A DNA stretch of 64,000 bases, taken from contig USGK01000005.1 of NCBI GenBank assembly GCA_900554175.1, forward strand, positions 11,359 to 75,358. Direction: 5' to 3'. The notes below the pieces were generated by a model, which saw only the letters and a list, made by a program, of their open reading frames with translations, searched no databases and was not told the DNA's origin. Both the position numbers and the translations under genes were made by a program. Shown piece after piece: positions 35,623 to 42,871 of the stretch (position 1 is the stretch's first letter; each line of letters begins with the position of its first letter). The DNA is from an uncultured Clostridium sp. GTDB lineage: Bacteria > Bacillota > Clostridia > TANB77 > CAG-508.

Positions 35623-37524
35623 TTAGTTTTCTTCTTCAAAAAATTTCTTAAATTCCTCTGCATTTATTTTTTCTTTTCTTAAAAGTTCTTCTGCAACTGC
35701 AACAAGTTTGTCCATATGAGTTGTAATTATTGTTTGTGCATCTCTGTAAGCTGTGTCTATTAAACTTTTTACTTCTGTTCCTATTTTGTCTCCCATATCT
35801 TTTCCGAATAATTCTAATGGATATTCTCCATTTTCGTCTTTTAAAGATATCGGACCTATTTTATCATTCATTCCATATTTTATTACCATATCTCTTGCTA
35901 TTTGTGTCGCAACTTCTATATCGTTACTTGCTCCTGTGGAAATATCATCTAATGCTACTTTTTCAGCTGCACGTCCTCCAAGAAGAGCTATTAATCTTTC
36001 TTCCATTTCTGTTTTGGATACATATGTTTTGTCTTCATCTGTTTTGTACATAGTGTATCCACCTGCTACACCTCTAGGAATTATTGAAATTTCTTTTACT
36101 TTTGATTGTGTTGGTAAATACCAACTTACAACAGCATGTCCTGCTTCATGATATGCTGTTAACTTCTTATCTTTATCAGATATAACTCTATTATGTTTTT
36201 CTAATCCTACTGTTACTTTTTTTACTGCTTCTTCGACATCCTCAGTTTTTATCGCTTCGTGTTCTTTTTTGGTTGCAATTATTGCTGCTTCATTTAAAAC
36301 ATTTGCAAGCTCTGCTCCTGTAAACCCTGCTGTATCTTCTGCAACACTTTCTAAAGATATGTCTTTTGCTAATTTTTTATCTTTACTATGAATTTTTAAT
36401 ATCTCTTCTCTACCTTTTTTATCTGGTGTTGGTATTATAATCTGTCTATCAAATCTTCCTGGTCTTAGTAATGCTTTGTCAAGCATTTCAGGTCTATTTG
36501 TTGCTGCTAAGACAATTATAGTTTCTTCTGAAGAAAATCCATCCATTTCAACTAACAATTGATTTAATGTCTGGTTATTTTCTGATTCTGCTCCTGAATT
36601 TGATGTTCTTCTTGATCCTATTGCATCTATCTCATCTATGAAAACTATACATGGTGATAGTTTTCTTGCTTTTTCAAATAATTTTCTTACTCTTGAAGCA
36701 CCCAGTCCTGCAAACATCTCTATAAATTCAGAACCACTCATTGAAATAAATGGTACATCTGCTTCTCCTGCTATAGCTTTTGCAATTAATGTCTTACCTG
36801 TTCCAGGTTTTCCATATAATAAAACTCCTTTTGGTATCTTTGCACCCATTCCTGTAAATTTTTTTGGATGTTTTAAAAATTCTACTAACTCTATTAATTC
36901 ACCTTTTTCTTCATCTAATCCTGCTACATCATCAAATTTTATTTTTGTTTTTCTTTCTGTCTCACTATATACTTCTCCTTTGTCTCCCAATCCTTGCATC
37001 TTAAATATTACTATAAATAATGCAAGCATTATTGCAGTTGGAAGAAATGAAATAATATATGATGGAATTTGTGATAGTACACTTTTACTTTTTTGTATTA
37101 ATTCAATATCATTTCCATTTGCTACTTCATTTTGAACTAATTCAACAAATGCTTGTGTATTTGGAACAATTGCTACTTTTTGTAACTCTGGGGCTATATC
37201 TTTTGAATCTTTTTTCGAATTGCTTTCTGAAATGTTATATTCCTCTTCTTTTCCTTCTTCTGTAATTACTTCATTATTTTCGTCAATTTTATTTTTTAAT
37301 GTGATTTTAGTAGAAGTACTTCCTGTTGTCATCTCTACTTTCTCTACATTTTGTTGTGCAATCTGTTTTATTAAATCCGTATATGCAAGTATATTATCTT
37401 TTTTATTTTTAAGATTAATTAGTTGTAAAGCAATAAGAACTGTACATAAAACCAATGCCCCAAGCATTAAGATTCCATATAATATATTTTTTTTATCCCC
37501 TTTATTATTATTTTTTTCTCGCAT
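35623..37524 (-). CDS. ftsH: ATP-dependent zinc metalloprotease FtsH
   Basis: A 633-residue membrane AAA+ protease that degrades misassembled membrane and regulatory proteins. Two N-terminal helices (about 15-36 and 155-175) flank an extracytoplasmic domain. The AAA module has Walker A YGKPGTGKTLIAKAIAGEA, Walker B CIVFIDEIDAIGSRR and an arginine-finger region, ATNRPEMLDKALLRPGRFDR. The peptidase site is TAYHEAGHAVVSW, with a later zinc-ligand region in LDDISTGASNDIEVAT. The pore loop reads EMFAGLGASRVR, where most FtsH proteins have FVGVG. It is the last gene of the femX-alr-DUF1189-ftsH operon. Confidence 0.95.
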   Translation of the reverse strand: MREKNNNKGDKKNILYGILMLGALVLCTVLIALQLINLKNKKDNILAYTDLIKQIAQQNVEKVEMTTGSTSTKITLKNKIDENNEVITEEGKEEEYNISESNSKKDSKDIAPELQKVAIVPNTQAFVELVQNEVANGNDIELIQKSKSVLSQIPSYIISFLPTAIMLALFIVIFKMQGLGDKGEVYSETERKTKIKFDDVAGLDEEKGELIELVEFLKHPKKFTGMGAKIPKGVLLYGKPGTGKTLIAKAIAGEADVPFISMSGSEFIEMFAGLGASRVRKLFEKARKLSPCIVFIDEIDAIGSRRTSNSGAESENNQTLNQLLVEMDGFSSEETIIVLAATNRPEMLDKALLRPGRFDRQIIIPTPDKKGREEILKIHSKDKKLAKDISLESVAEDTAGFTGAELANVLNEAAIIATKKEHEAIKTEDVEEAVKKVTVGLEKHNRVISDKDKKLTAYHEAGHAVVSWYLPTQSKVKEISIIPRGVAGGYTMYKTDEDKTYVSKTEMEERLIALLGGRAAEKVALDDISTGASNDIEVATQIARDMVIKYGMNDKIGPISLKDENGEYPLELFGKDMGDKIGTEVKSLIDTAYRDAQTIITTHMDKLVAVAEELLRKEKINAEEFKKFFEEEN

Positions 37525-37547
37525 TTATTTTCATCCTTTCTAAAATT

Positions 37548-38387
37548 TTATGCATTTGCCCCTTCTTCTTCTCCTGGCTTTATTCCATTATTTTCTTTAT
37601 CTCCTTTTTCTTTTTTCTTTTTGTTTTTCTCTTTATCCTCTTCTTTTTCTTCGTTTTCTTCTTTTCTCTCATCTTCTGTTTCTTTTCTTTCCTTTTCTAG
37701 TGATTCCTTTTTCTTTTCTTCTATTATCTTCATAAGCTCTAGTTGTTGTTTTATAAAATCTGATTTAATCATAAAAATTGCAGCTGCAAGACAAATATAT
37801 GATATTGCAGTGTACATTACGTCAAAATATTTTATTTTAAATCCTACAAGTAGTAATAATGCTTCATAAACTACTCTTAACAAAATAGATATAGTCATTG
37901 CATATATAGACATATTAAACATTGCTTTATAAGTTATTTTTATCCTAGATAAGGAACAAGTAATTAGTCCAAATAAAGATAAAATTAGTACATCAACCAA
38001 AGTGGTTATAAAATAAATTATAAAAATACTAATTACACAAGAAACCGAGAAAAGTCCAATTAATTGACTATTATTATATTGATTAAACGATGTTTCAACT
38101 TCTTGTTTTTCTTCTTCTGTTAGATTTACTTCTAATATTTTCTGGAAACTTTGAACATATGAAAATTCACCATTTTCTCCATTTCCAGTTTGCTTTATAT
38201 AAATTAGTAAAACTATTGTTAATAATATACTAAATATTAACATCAATTTTGAAAAATATATTATTGCTCTTTTAGTTCCATAAGCTGCCATTTCAGGATA
38301 TTTTTCAAATTTGGTCATTGAATACCACAATTTCTTAAAGAACTTTATATCTTTCAAATTTTTATTATTTATTTTTTGAGAGTCCAT
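37548..38387 (-). CDS. DUF1189-family membrane protein
   Basis: A 279-residue protein that starts KFFKKLWYSMTKFEKYPEMA, the DUF1189 entry motif. Five hydrophobic segments follow (near 45-66, 105-135, 137-150, 165-185, 195-210). The C-terminal 70 residues are an extreme Lys/Glu run with a GIKPGEEEGANA end, probably a cytoplasmic charged tail. The family is widespread in Bacillota without a known role. Its ATG is one base from the alr stop, and it precedes ftsH by 23 bases, so it is a middle gene of that operon. Confidence 0.85.
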   Translation of the reverse strand: MDSQKINNKNLKDIKFFKKLWYSMTKFEKYPEMAAYGTKRAIIYFSKLMLIFSILLTIVLLIYIKQTGNGENGEFSYVQSFQKILEVNLTEEEKQEVETSFNQYNNSQLIGLFSVSCVISIFIIYFITTLVDVLILSLFGLITCSLSRIKITYKAMFNMSIYAMTISILLRVVYEALLLLVGFKIKYFDVMYTAISYICLAAAIFMIKSDFIKQQLELMKIIEEKKKESLEKERKETEDERKEENEEKEEDKEKNKKKKEKGDKENNGIKPGEEEGANA

Positions 38388-39509
38388 CTATCTATACTCC
38401 CTTCTTATTTTACTATCTACAAACATTGGATTTACTTCTAATCGAACTTCATCATTTATTTTTATATCTTTTCCTGTAATATCAACAGTAACATGATACA
38501 TACCTATTCTCCCTAAAACCTTACATTTTTGTCCATTTATCTGTACATATAAATTTTTGTTTTTAAATGCATCTTTTACATCTCTTACTATATATCTTAG
38601 TTTATCGATTTTTCTAAACATATCCCTATTTTCTCTGACATTAAATCCATCTGCATATCCACATGGTATTTGTGCAACTTTTATTTCTTTTTTCGTTGTA
38701 TAACTATTTGAATATCCTATATTATATCCTTTTGGTAATGATTTTATTTCAGAAACATTAGATTTTAAGTATGCAACTTTTTTTAATCCATATACATTTG
38801 GAATCGCAATTCTTCCCAAAAAAGCTGAACCAATTCTTGATGCAGAAAGTCTCATATTAGTAAATCTTAAAAAACCTGATGAATTACAAATATGTAACAT
38901 TCCTGTTTCAATTTTATTTTCCTTCAGATATTCAATTACATCAATAAATCTTTTAAACTGTTCATCTGAGAATTTACTTTTTTCATAAAATGCTATAGAA
39001 AAATGAGAAAATGTTCCCTCTATTTGAATATTTTTTAAATTTTTCAATGATTCAACTATTTTCTCTTTATTACAGTAAAGAAATCCATATCTTCCAAATC
39101 CAGTATCTATTTTTATATGAGCCTTTACCTTCTTTTTCTGTCTTAAAGCTTCTTCTTCTATTATTTTTATTTCTTCTTCTGAATCTATTGTAAGTGTTAT
39201 ATCATTTTCAATTAATAATTCAATTTCCCTTTTTATTGAAGTGGCTGATAACATCAAAATATTTTTTTGTATTCCTTTTTTTCTTAACTCTATTGCTTCC
39301 TCTACTGTTGAAACGGCAAGAATATTTATGCCATTTTCTATTAAAAACTTTGAATATTCTATTAATCCTAATCCATATCCATTTCCTTTTACCACAGCTA
39401 TTAATTTTAAAGGTTTGTTGTCCTCACATCTTCCGGTCTTTTCTGCAATCTCTTTTATTTTTCTTATATTATGTTTTAATAGTTCTTTTTCTACTACTAG
39501 TGCTTTCAA
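38388..39509 (-). CDS. alr: Alanine racemase
   Basis: A 373-residue PLP enzyme converting L- to D-alanine for peptidoglycan. The PLP lysine is K41 in AVVKGNGYG. The barrel motif IKIDTGFGRYGF, the HICNSSGFLRF block and the C-terminal region with IGYSNSYTTKK (the second catalytic base region) and IPCGYADGFNV are typical. GMYHVTVDITG is the last conserved block. It starts at a TTG (39509) after AAAGGA and sits between femX and the DUF1189 gene. Confidence 0.93.
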   Translation of the reverse strand: MKALVVEKELLKHNIRKIKEIAEKTGRCEDNKPLKLIAVVKGNGYGLGLIEYSKFLIENGINILAVSTVEEAIELRKKGIQKNILMLSATSIKREIELLIENDITLTIDSEEEIKIIEEEALRQKKKVKAHIKIDTGFGRYGFLYCNKEKIVESLKNLKNIQIEGTFSHFSIAFYEKSKFSDEQFKRFIDVIEYLKENKIETGMLHICNSSGFLRFTNMRLSASRIGSAFLGRIAIPNVYGLKKVAYLKSNVSEIKSLPKGYNIGYSNSYTTKKEIKVAQIPCGYADGFNVRENRDMFRKIDKLRYIVRDVKDAFKNKNLYVQINGQKCKVLGRIGMYHVTVDITGKDIKINDEVRLEVNPMFVDSKIRREYR

Positions 39510-39544
39510 AAAATAACATTCCTTTCTTTGGAAACATCCTCACA

Positions 39545-40585
39545 TTATTTTTTTAATTTCAATGCTCTTAATTCTCTAAATGCTTTTTCTGAGAACTTGT
39601 ACAATTTATAAGTTAATGGCTTAAATGGAATATATACTTCCCCTATAAACTCTGTATATTCTGCTCCAAATCCTTTTTTAAATCTATATAGTCCATTACT
39701 ATCATCAGCTATTCCTGGTACTCCTCTTAAATCATATATCTCACTTTTATTTGCTACTGCTAATTTAATCATTTCCCATTGAAGTAAATAATTTGGCATT
39801 AAATTTCTGTGTTCATTGCTACTTGCTCCATATAAATACCATGTCTTATTTCCATATATTATTGGTATAACACCAGAAATTGGTTTTCCTTCATAATATG
39901 CCATTAAAATTTTCATATGTTCAGGACCTAATGCATCATACATTTTTTCAAAATATTCAAGAGGTCTTATTATAAATCCATCTCTTTTTCCGGTTGTTAT
40001 CATTATTTTATGAAAATCTTTTAAATCTTCTTTTGTTCCGTCTTTTATTGTTACACCTTTTTTGGTGGCTAAACGTACATTATATCTCGTTTTTTGATGA
40101 AGATTTTTAAATAATTCATCTTCTGTTTTATCTTTTACATCTAGTCTGAAAACATATCTTGGTTGTATTTCTTCTCTAAAGTTTTTGGCATCATCTTTTA
40201 TTAAATAGCCTAATTCTAGCATTAAATTTCTGTATTTCTCATCATCACTTTTTATGTCTGGTTCTATTCTTAAAACTATTGCTTTATATTTTTTTGCAAG
40301 AATTTTCGCTCCTTCAGTTAATTGTTTTAATACTTCTAAATTATGAATATCACAGATCGGACCTCTTGGTGCATACATTATGTTTCCAAAAATCGGTATT
40401 TTTCTTACCCAAACCGTAAGTGAACCAATTATTTTTTTGTTTACGTCCTCTGCAAGTATTACTTCTGTTATCCAACTTGTCTTTATTTTTGCCCATTCTA
40501 ATGATTGTTGAAAATTACATCTTGGGTGATTTTTCAAAAATGATGTAAATTCTCTTTTATCTGAATCTGTTTCTAATATTCTCAT
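39545..40585 (-). CDS. FemX/FemAB-family peptidoglycan aminoacyltransferase
   Basis: A 346-residue FemAB protein, a double GNAT fold that adds amino acids from aminoacyl-tRNA to the lipid II side chain to build interpeptide bridges. Landmarks are CNFQQSLEWAKIK, GNIMYAPRGPICD, a KTRYNVRLATKKGV central block, and WYLYGASSNEHRNLMPNYLL with YDLRGVPG near the end. It lacks the long coiled-coil insert of staphylococcal FemA, as FemX-type proteins do. It leads the alr-DUF1189-ftsH operon from the promoter at 40666-40694. Confidence 0.92.
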   Translation of the reverse strand: MRILETDSDKREFTSFLKNHPRCNFQQSLEWAKIKTSWITEVILAEDVNKKIIGSLTVWVRKIPIFGNIMYAPRGPICDIHNLEVLKQLTEGAKILAKKYKAIVLRIEPDIKSDDEKYRNLMLELGYLIKDDAKNFREEIQPRYVFRLDVKDKTEDELFKNLHQKTRYNVRLATKKGVTIKDGTKEDLKDFHKIMITTGKRDGFIIRPLEYFEKMYDALGPEHMKILMAYYEGKPISGVIPIIYGNKTWYLYGASSNEHRNLMPNYLLQWEMIKLAVANKSEIYDLRGVPGIADDSNGLYRFKKGFGAEYTEFIGEVYIPFKPLTYKLYKFSEKAFRELRALKLKK

Positions 40586-40665
40586 TTGATGATTTTTCTC
40601 CTTATTATTTTATTTTTATCTTATTTTTTTGTTTTATTACTCAATTTTACTTTTTTGCAATTTGT

Positions 40666-40694
40666 ATTATATACTAATTGCTTTTATTTTTCAA
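40666..40694 (-). promoter_or_regulatory. Promoter of the femX-alr-ftsH operon
   Basis: TTGAAA (40689-40694) and TATAAT (40666-40671) have a 17-base spacer on the minus strand, about 80 bases before femX. Confidence 0.75.
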
Positions 40695-40730
40695 TAAAAA
40701 TTGGAAATTTATACAGTAAAAGTAAATAAA

Positions 40731-40769
40731 AAATAAATAAGAATAACTTAAATTTATTCTTATTTATTT
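40731..40769 (-). terminator. Terminator between tmRNA and the femX operon
   Basis: A 15-base-pair stem (40731-40745 with 40755-40769) with AAATAAATAAGAATA arms is followed on the minus strand by a T-rich tract. A second AGTAAGTATT/AATACTTACT hairpin lies near 40834-40864, closer to the tmRNA end. Confidence 0.65.
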
Positions 40770-40875
40770 TTTACTTGATATAAAGAGAAAATCTTCTTCA
40801 TTAGTGTTGCATTAATTTTGACAAATTAACTTTAGTAAGTATTAATATTACAATACTTACTATGGTTCTTACTTT

Positions 40876-41229
40876 TGGTGGAGGTGAGGAGAGTCGAACT
40901 CCTGTCCACTATACCTTCCACATAAACTTCTCCGAGTGCAGTTTATTCTTTTAATTCATTTTAATTACGCAAATAAACATGCTTAATTAAAATATAGCTT
41001 TTAAATACCTACTACTTTCAAAGCCAAAAGTAGCTTCGTTTCCTACAAAATATTGCACCTTAAAATTATGTGTAGGACATAAAATAAGGCGTAGCTACAA
41101 CTAGGCAGCTAATGCTAATTCGTTATTATCAGCGTTTATATTTAATCTCGCTTTTTTATAGTGGCCAAAGCGACCATCCACTACTCGCTATTTATCTTTC
41201 TAGTATAATGTCGAAACCATTACACCCCC
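40876..41229 (-). ncRNA. ssrA: tmRNA
   Basis: A 354-base transfer-messenger RNA that rescues stalled ribosomes. The 5' end GGGGGTGTAATGGTTTCGAC and 3' end with TTCGACTCTCC and an encoded CCA pair as the tRNA-like acceptor (GGGGGTG with CACCTCC). The tag-reading frame ends GCTGATAATAACGAATTAGC then ATTAGCTGCCTAG, giving a degradation tag ending in ADNNELALAA before the stop. The exact resume codon upstream is not certain. The promoter is at 41242-41270. Confidence 0.96.
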
Positions 41230-41241
41230 GTGTACATTCTT

Positions 41242-41270
41242 ATTATACCCTATTTTTTTATAGTTTTCAA
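41242..41270 (-). promoter_or_regulatory. Promoter of tmRNA
   Basis: TTGAAA (41265-41270) and TATAAT (41242-41247) have a 17-base spacer, 12 bases upstream of the mature 5' end on the minus strand. Confidence 0.8.
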
Positions 41271-41289
41271 TATCTATATTTTAAAATAA

Positions 41290-41643
41290 TTATTTATTAC
41301 TAAGAAATTTAACCCATTCTGAAAACTCGTTTTCATCTACAACTTTAATTAAATCACAATCTTGTTCCATCTTTTTTAAAATTTCTAATGTTCTATCTTT
41401 AGAATCTAAATCTATTATTTTTATTTCTTTGACTTCTTCTTCTTTTCCATATAAGATTTTAAATATTAAAGCTCTTAAAAAGTTTTCAATATTTTTTTCT
41501 TGGTTTTTTACAATTAAAGCTAAATATATTCCATCTGAACTTTTTATTTTATATGTATTAAATTTTAAAATGGTTTTTAAAATTTCTATAAATCCATAAA
41601 TTGCAAATGTCCATAATAAACTATTTAAAATAAAATTAGCCAT
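41290..41643 (-). CDS. Small membrane-anchored protein with a GT2-like fragment
   Basis: A 117-residue protein. One N-terminal membrane helix (FILNSLLWTFAIYGFIEILK) is followed by IYLALIVKNQEKNIENFLRA and IKIIDLDSKDRTLEILKKME. That pair resembles the start of a GT2 (GT-A) glycosyltransferase, where the second block is normally VVDDGSTDGTLEIL. It ends long before a full GT-A domain and shows no DXD, so catalysis is unlikely. It may be a membrane-bound regulatory or structural relative, or a decayed gene. It lies just upstream of the tmRNA promoter, without clear partners. Confidence 0.65.
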   Translation of the reverse strand: MANFILNSLLWTFAIYGFIEILKTILKFNTYKIKSSDGIYLALIVKNQEKNIENFLRALIFKILYGKEEEVKEIKIIDLDSKDRTLEILKKMEQDCDLIKVVDENEFSEWVKFLSNK

Positions 41644-41855
41644 TTATTACACATCTCCTTTTACTTTATTACTATATCTTACTATCTTAATAATATGTTT
41701 TTATTTTCTATTGGTTCCTTCACATATTTCGACATTTTTCATAATATATACTAAGCTTAACAAGCTTAATATTCAAATGACAATTTTGTCAAACAGAGAT
41801 TATATTTAGACATTTATGTGTATATATTTTTCTCTTTTAGAAAGGAATGATTTTT

Positions 41856-42290
41856 ATGGAAATGGAAAATAATTTAAACAAACCTCATTGTCCAGTTATT
41901 GATATAGATGGTGTAATTGCCAATGGAAAACAATTTGATTTAGACATTAGTCTTCCAGAAGATAATAGAGATGTAATTTATGGCGTAATAAAAGATCGTT
42001 ATCAACATCCTGTAAAAGATGCTGTTGTAAAATTAATTGAAATAGATTTTAAAGAAGGTAGAAAAATGAGACTTCCTGTTTCTCATACTTTTACAGATAA
42101 ACATGGTGAATTTGTATTCGGTCCTCTTTGCCCTGGTAAAGAATATGCAATAGATATTTGGGTAAATGATGTTAGACATTTTAAAGTTTGTGCTGAATGT
42201 CATCATGAAGGTAAATGCCTAAAGGGTGAATGCATGGATAAATGTGATTTTATAAATAAATGTGAAAAATTTGATGATTGTAAAAAGTAA
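41856..42290 (+). CDS. Carboxypeptidase-regulatory-like domain protein with Cys-rich tail
   Basis: 144 residues, cytoplasmic by appearance (no signal peptide). The middle (about 45-115) is a CarboxypepD_reg/transthyretin-like beta-sandwich: YGVIKDRYQHPVKDAVVKL, TFTDKHGEFVFGPLCPG and EYAIDIWVNDVRHF. The last 35 residues hold seven cysteines spaced CX2CX5CX4CX3CX5CX5C, with Lys/Glu/Asp between them. This suggests metal binding or disulfide cross-linking, as in some spore coat proteins. I start at the ATG at 41856, nine bases after AAAGGA. An ATG at 41847 touches that site. It is a lone plus-strand gene and ends in a strong terminator. Confidence 0.78.
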   Translation: MEMENNLNKPHCPVIDIDGVIANGKQFDLDISLPEDNRDVIYGVIKDRYQHPVKDAVVKLIEIDFKEGRKMRLPVSHTFTDKHGEFVFGPLCPGKEYAIDIWVNDVRHFKVCAECHHEGKCLKGECMDKCDFINKCEKFDDCKK

Positions 42291-42343
42291 TTATCTATTA
42301 CTAATTTGATGATTGTATTAAGTATTTTTATAAACATCTATAA

Positions 42344-42373
42344 AAAAACCATATGCTTTTGCATATGGTTTTT
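42344..42373. terminator. Bidirectional terminator between convergent genes
   Basis: A 13-base-pair stem AAAAACCATATGC/GCATATGGTTTTT with a TTTT loop lies between the plus-strand gene ending at 42290 and the minus-strand gene ending at 42387. Confidence 0.9.
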
Positions 42374-42386
42374 AGGAATTATTATG

Positions 42387-42722
42387 TTAATTTGTTGATG
42401 CCCATCTTGTCATTTTAATGTCTTTGTATTTTTCAAGTACTGTGCTATATTTTTCATACTCTTCTTCCCATAAAACATTTGGTACTTTATCAAAGGCATT
42501 AAAAATTTCTTCTGCCTGTTTTAAATATATTATCTGTTGTTGTACAGTTAATTTCTCATATCTTTTAGAAAATTCATATAATTTATCTAATGTTTGGTTT
42601 GCTTCTACGAAGCTCCAAAAATCTTTTACATTCATTCCTGCTAATTTTATTTGCATTACAGCATATGTTACTAATCCAAATATTATAAATACTAAAATAT
42701 ATATAATTTTTAATAGTACCAT
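42387..42722 (-). CDS. Uncharacterised single-helix membrane protein
   Basis: 111 residues. An N-terminal membrane helix (LLKIIYILVFIIFGLVTYAV) is followed by a soluble alpha-helical domain with DFWSFVEANQTLDKLYEFSK, LTVQQQIIYLKQAEEIFNAF and VLWEEEYEKYSTVLEKY. It looks like a clostridial conserved hypothetical, but I know no family. I start at the ATG at 42722, five bases after AGAGGTGG. It has its own promoter with upstream 11-base repeats and lies just past clpC. Confidence 0.72.
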   Translation of the reverse strand: MVLLKIIYILVFIIFGLVTYAVMQIKLAGMNVKDFWSFVEANQTLDKLYEFSKRYEKLTVQQQIIYLKQAEEIFNAFDKVPNVLWEEEYEKYSTVLEKYKDIKMTRWASTN

Positions 42723-42758
42723 AATAACCACCTCTCTTAAAATCCTTTGTACAACTCA

Positions 42759-42787
42759 ATTATAACACAATTTTTTCCAATTTGCAA
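42759..42787 (-). promoter_or_regulatory. Promoter of the 42387-42722 gene
   Basis: TTGCAA (42782-42787) and TATAAT (42759-42764) have a 17-base spacer on the minus strand. The -35 lies in the first unit of the 11-base repeats. Confidence 0.75.
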
Positions 42788-42825
42788 TATTTTTGTAACA
42801 TTTTTGTAATATTTTTGTAATATTT
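42784..42825. repeat. 11-base A/T tandem repeats upstream of a promoter
   Basis: Units starting at 42784, 42795, 42806 and 42817 read G(T/C)AA(T/C)ATTTTT, with the fourth shortened. The 11-base period is close to one DNA turn, so the tract should be curved. It occupies the UP-element position of the promoter at 42759-42787. Confidence 0.7.
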
Positions 42826-42871
42826 GTACAATTTTTTTATAGAGGTGGTTATTTTCTATTTTACTTTATAA

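Noticed and set aside
37455..37735. Plus-strand Phe/Leu/Ser-rich frames opposite the Lys/Glu tail of the DUF1189 protein
   Set aside because: Poly-Phe/Ser composition is the mirror image of Lys/Glu codons. No start signals.
42784..42825. CRISPR-like array
   Set aside because: The repeat units are 11 bases with no spacers and no cas genes. It is a simple A/T tandem repeat.
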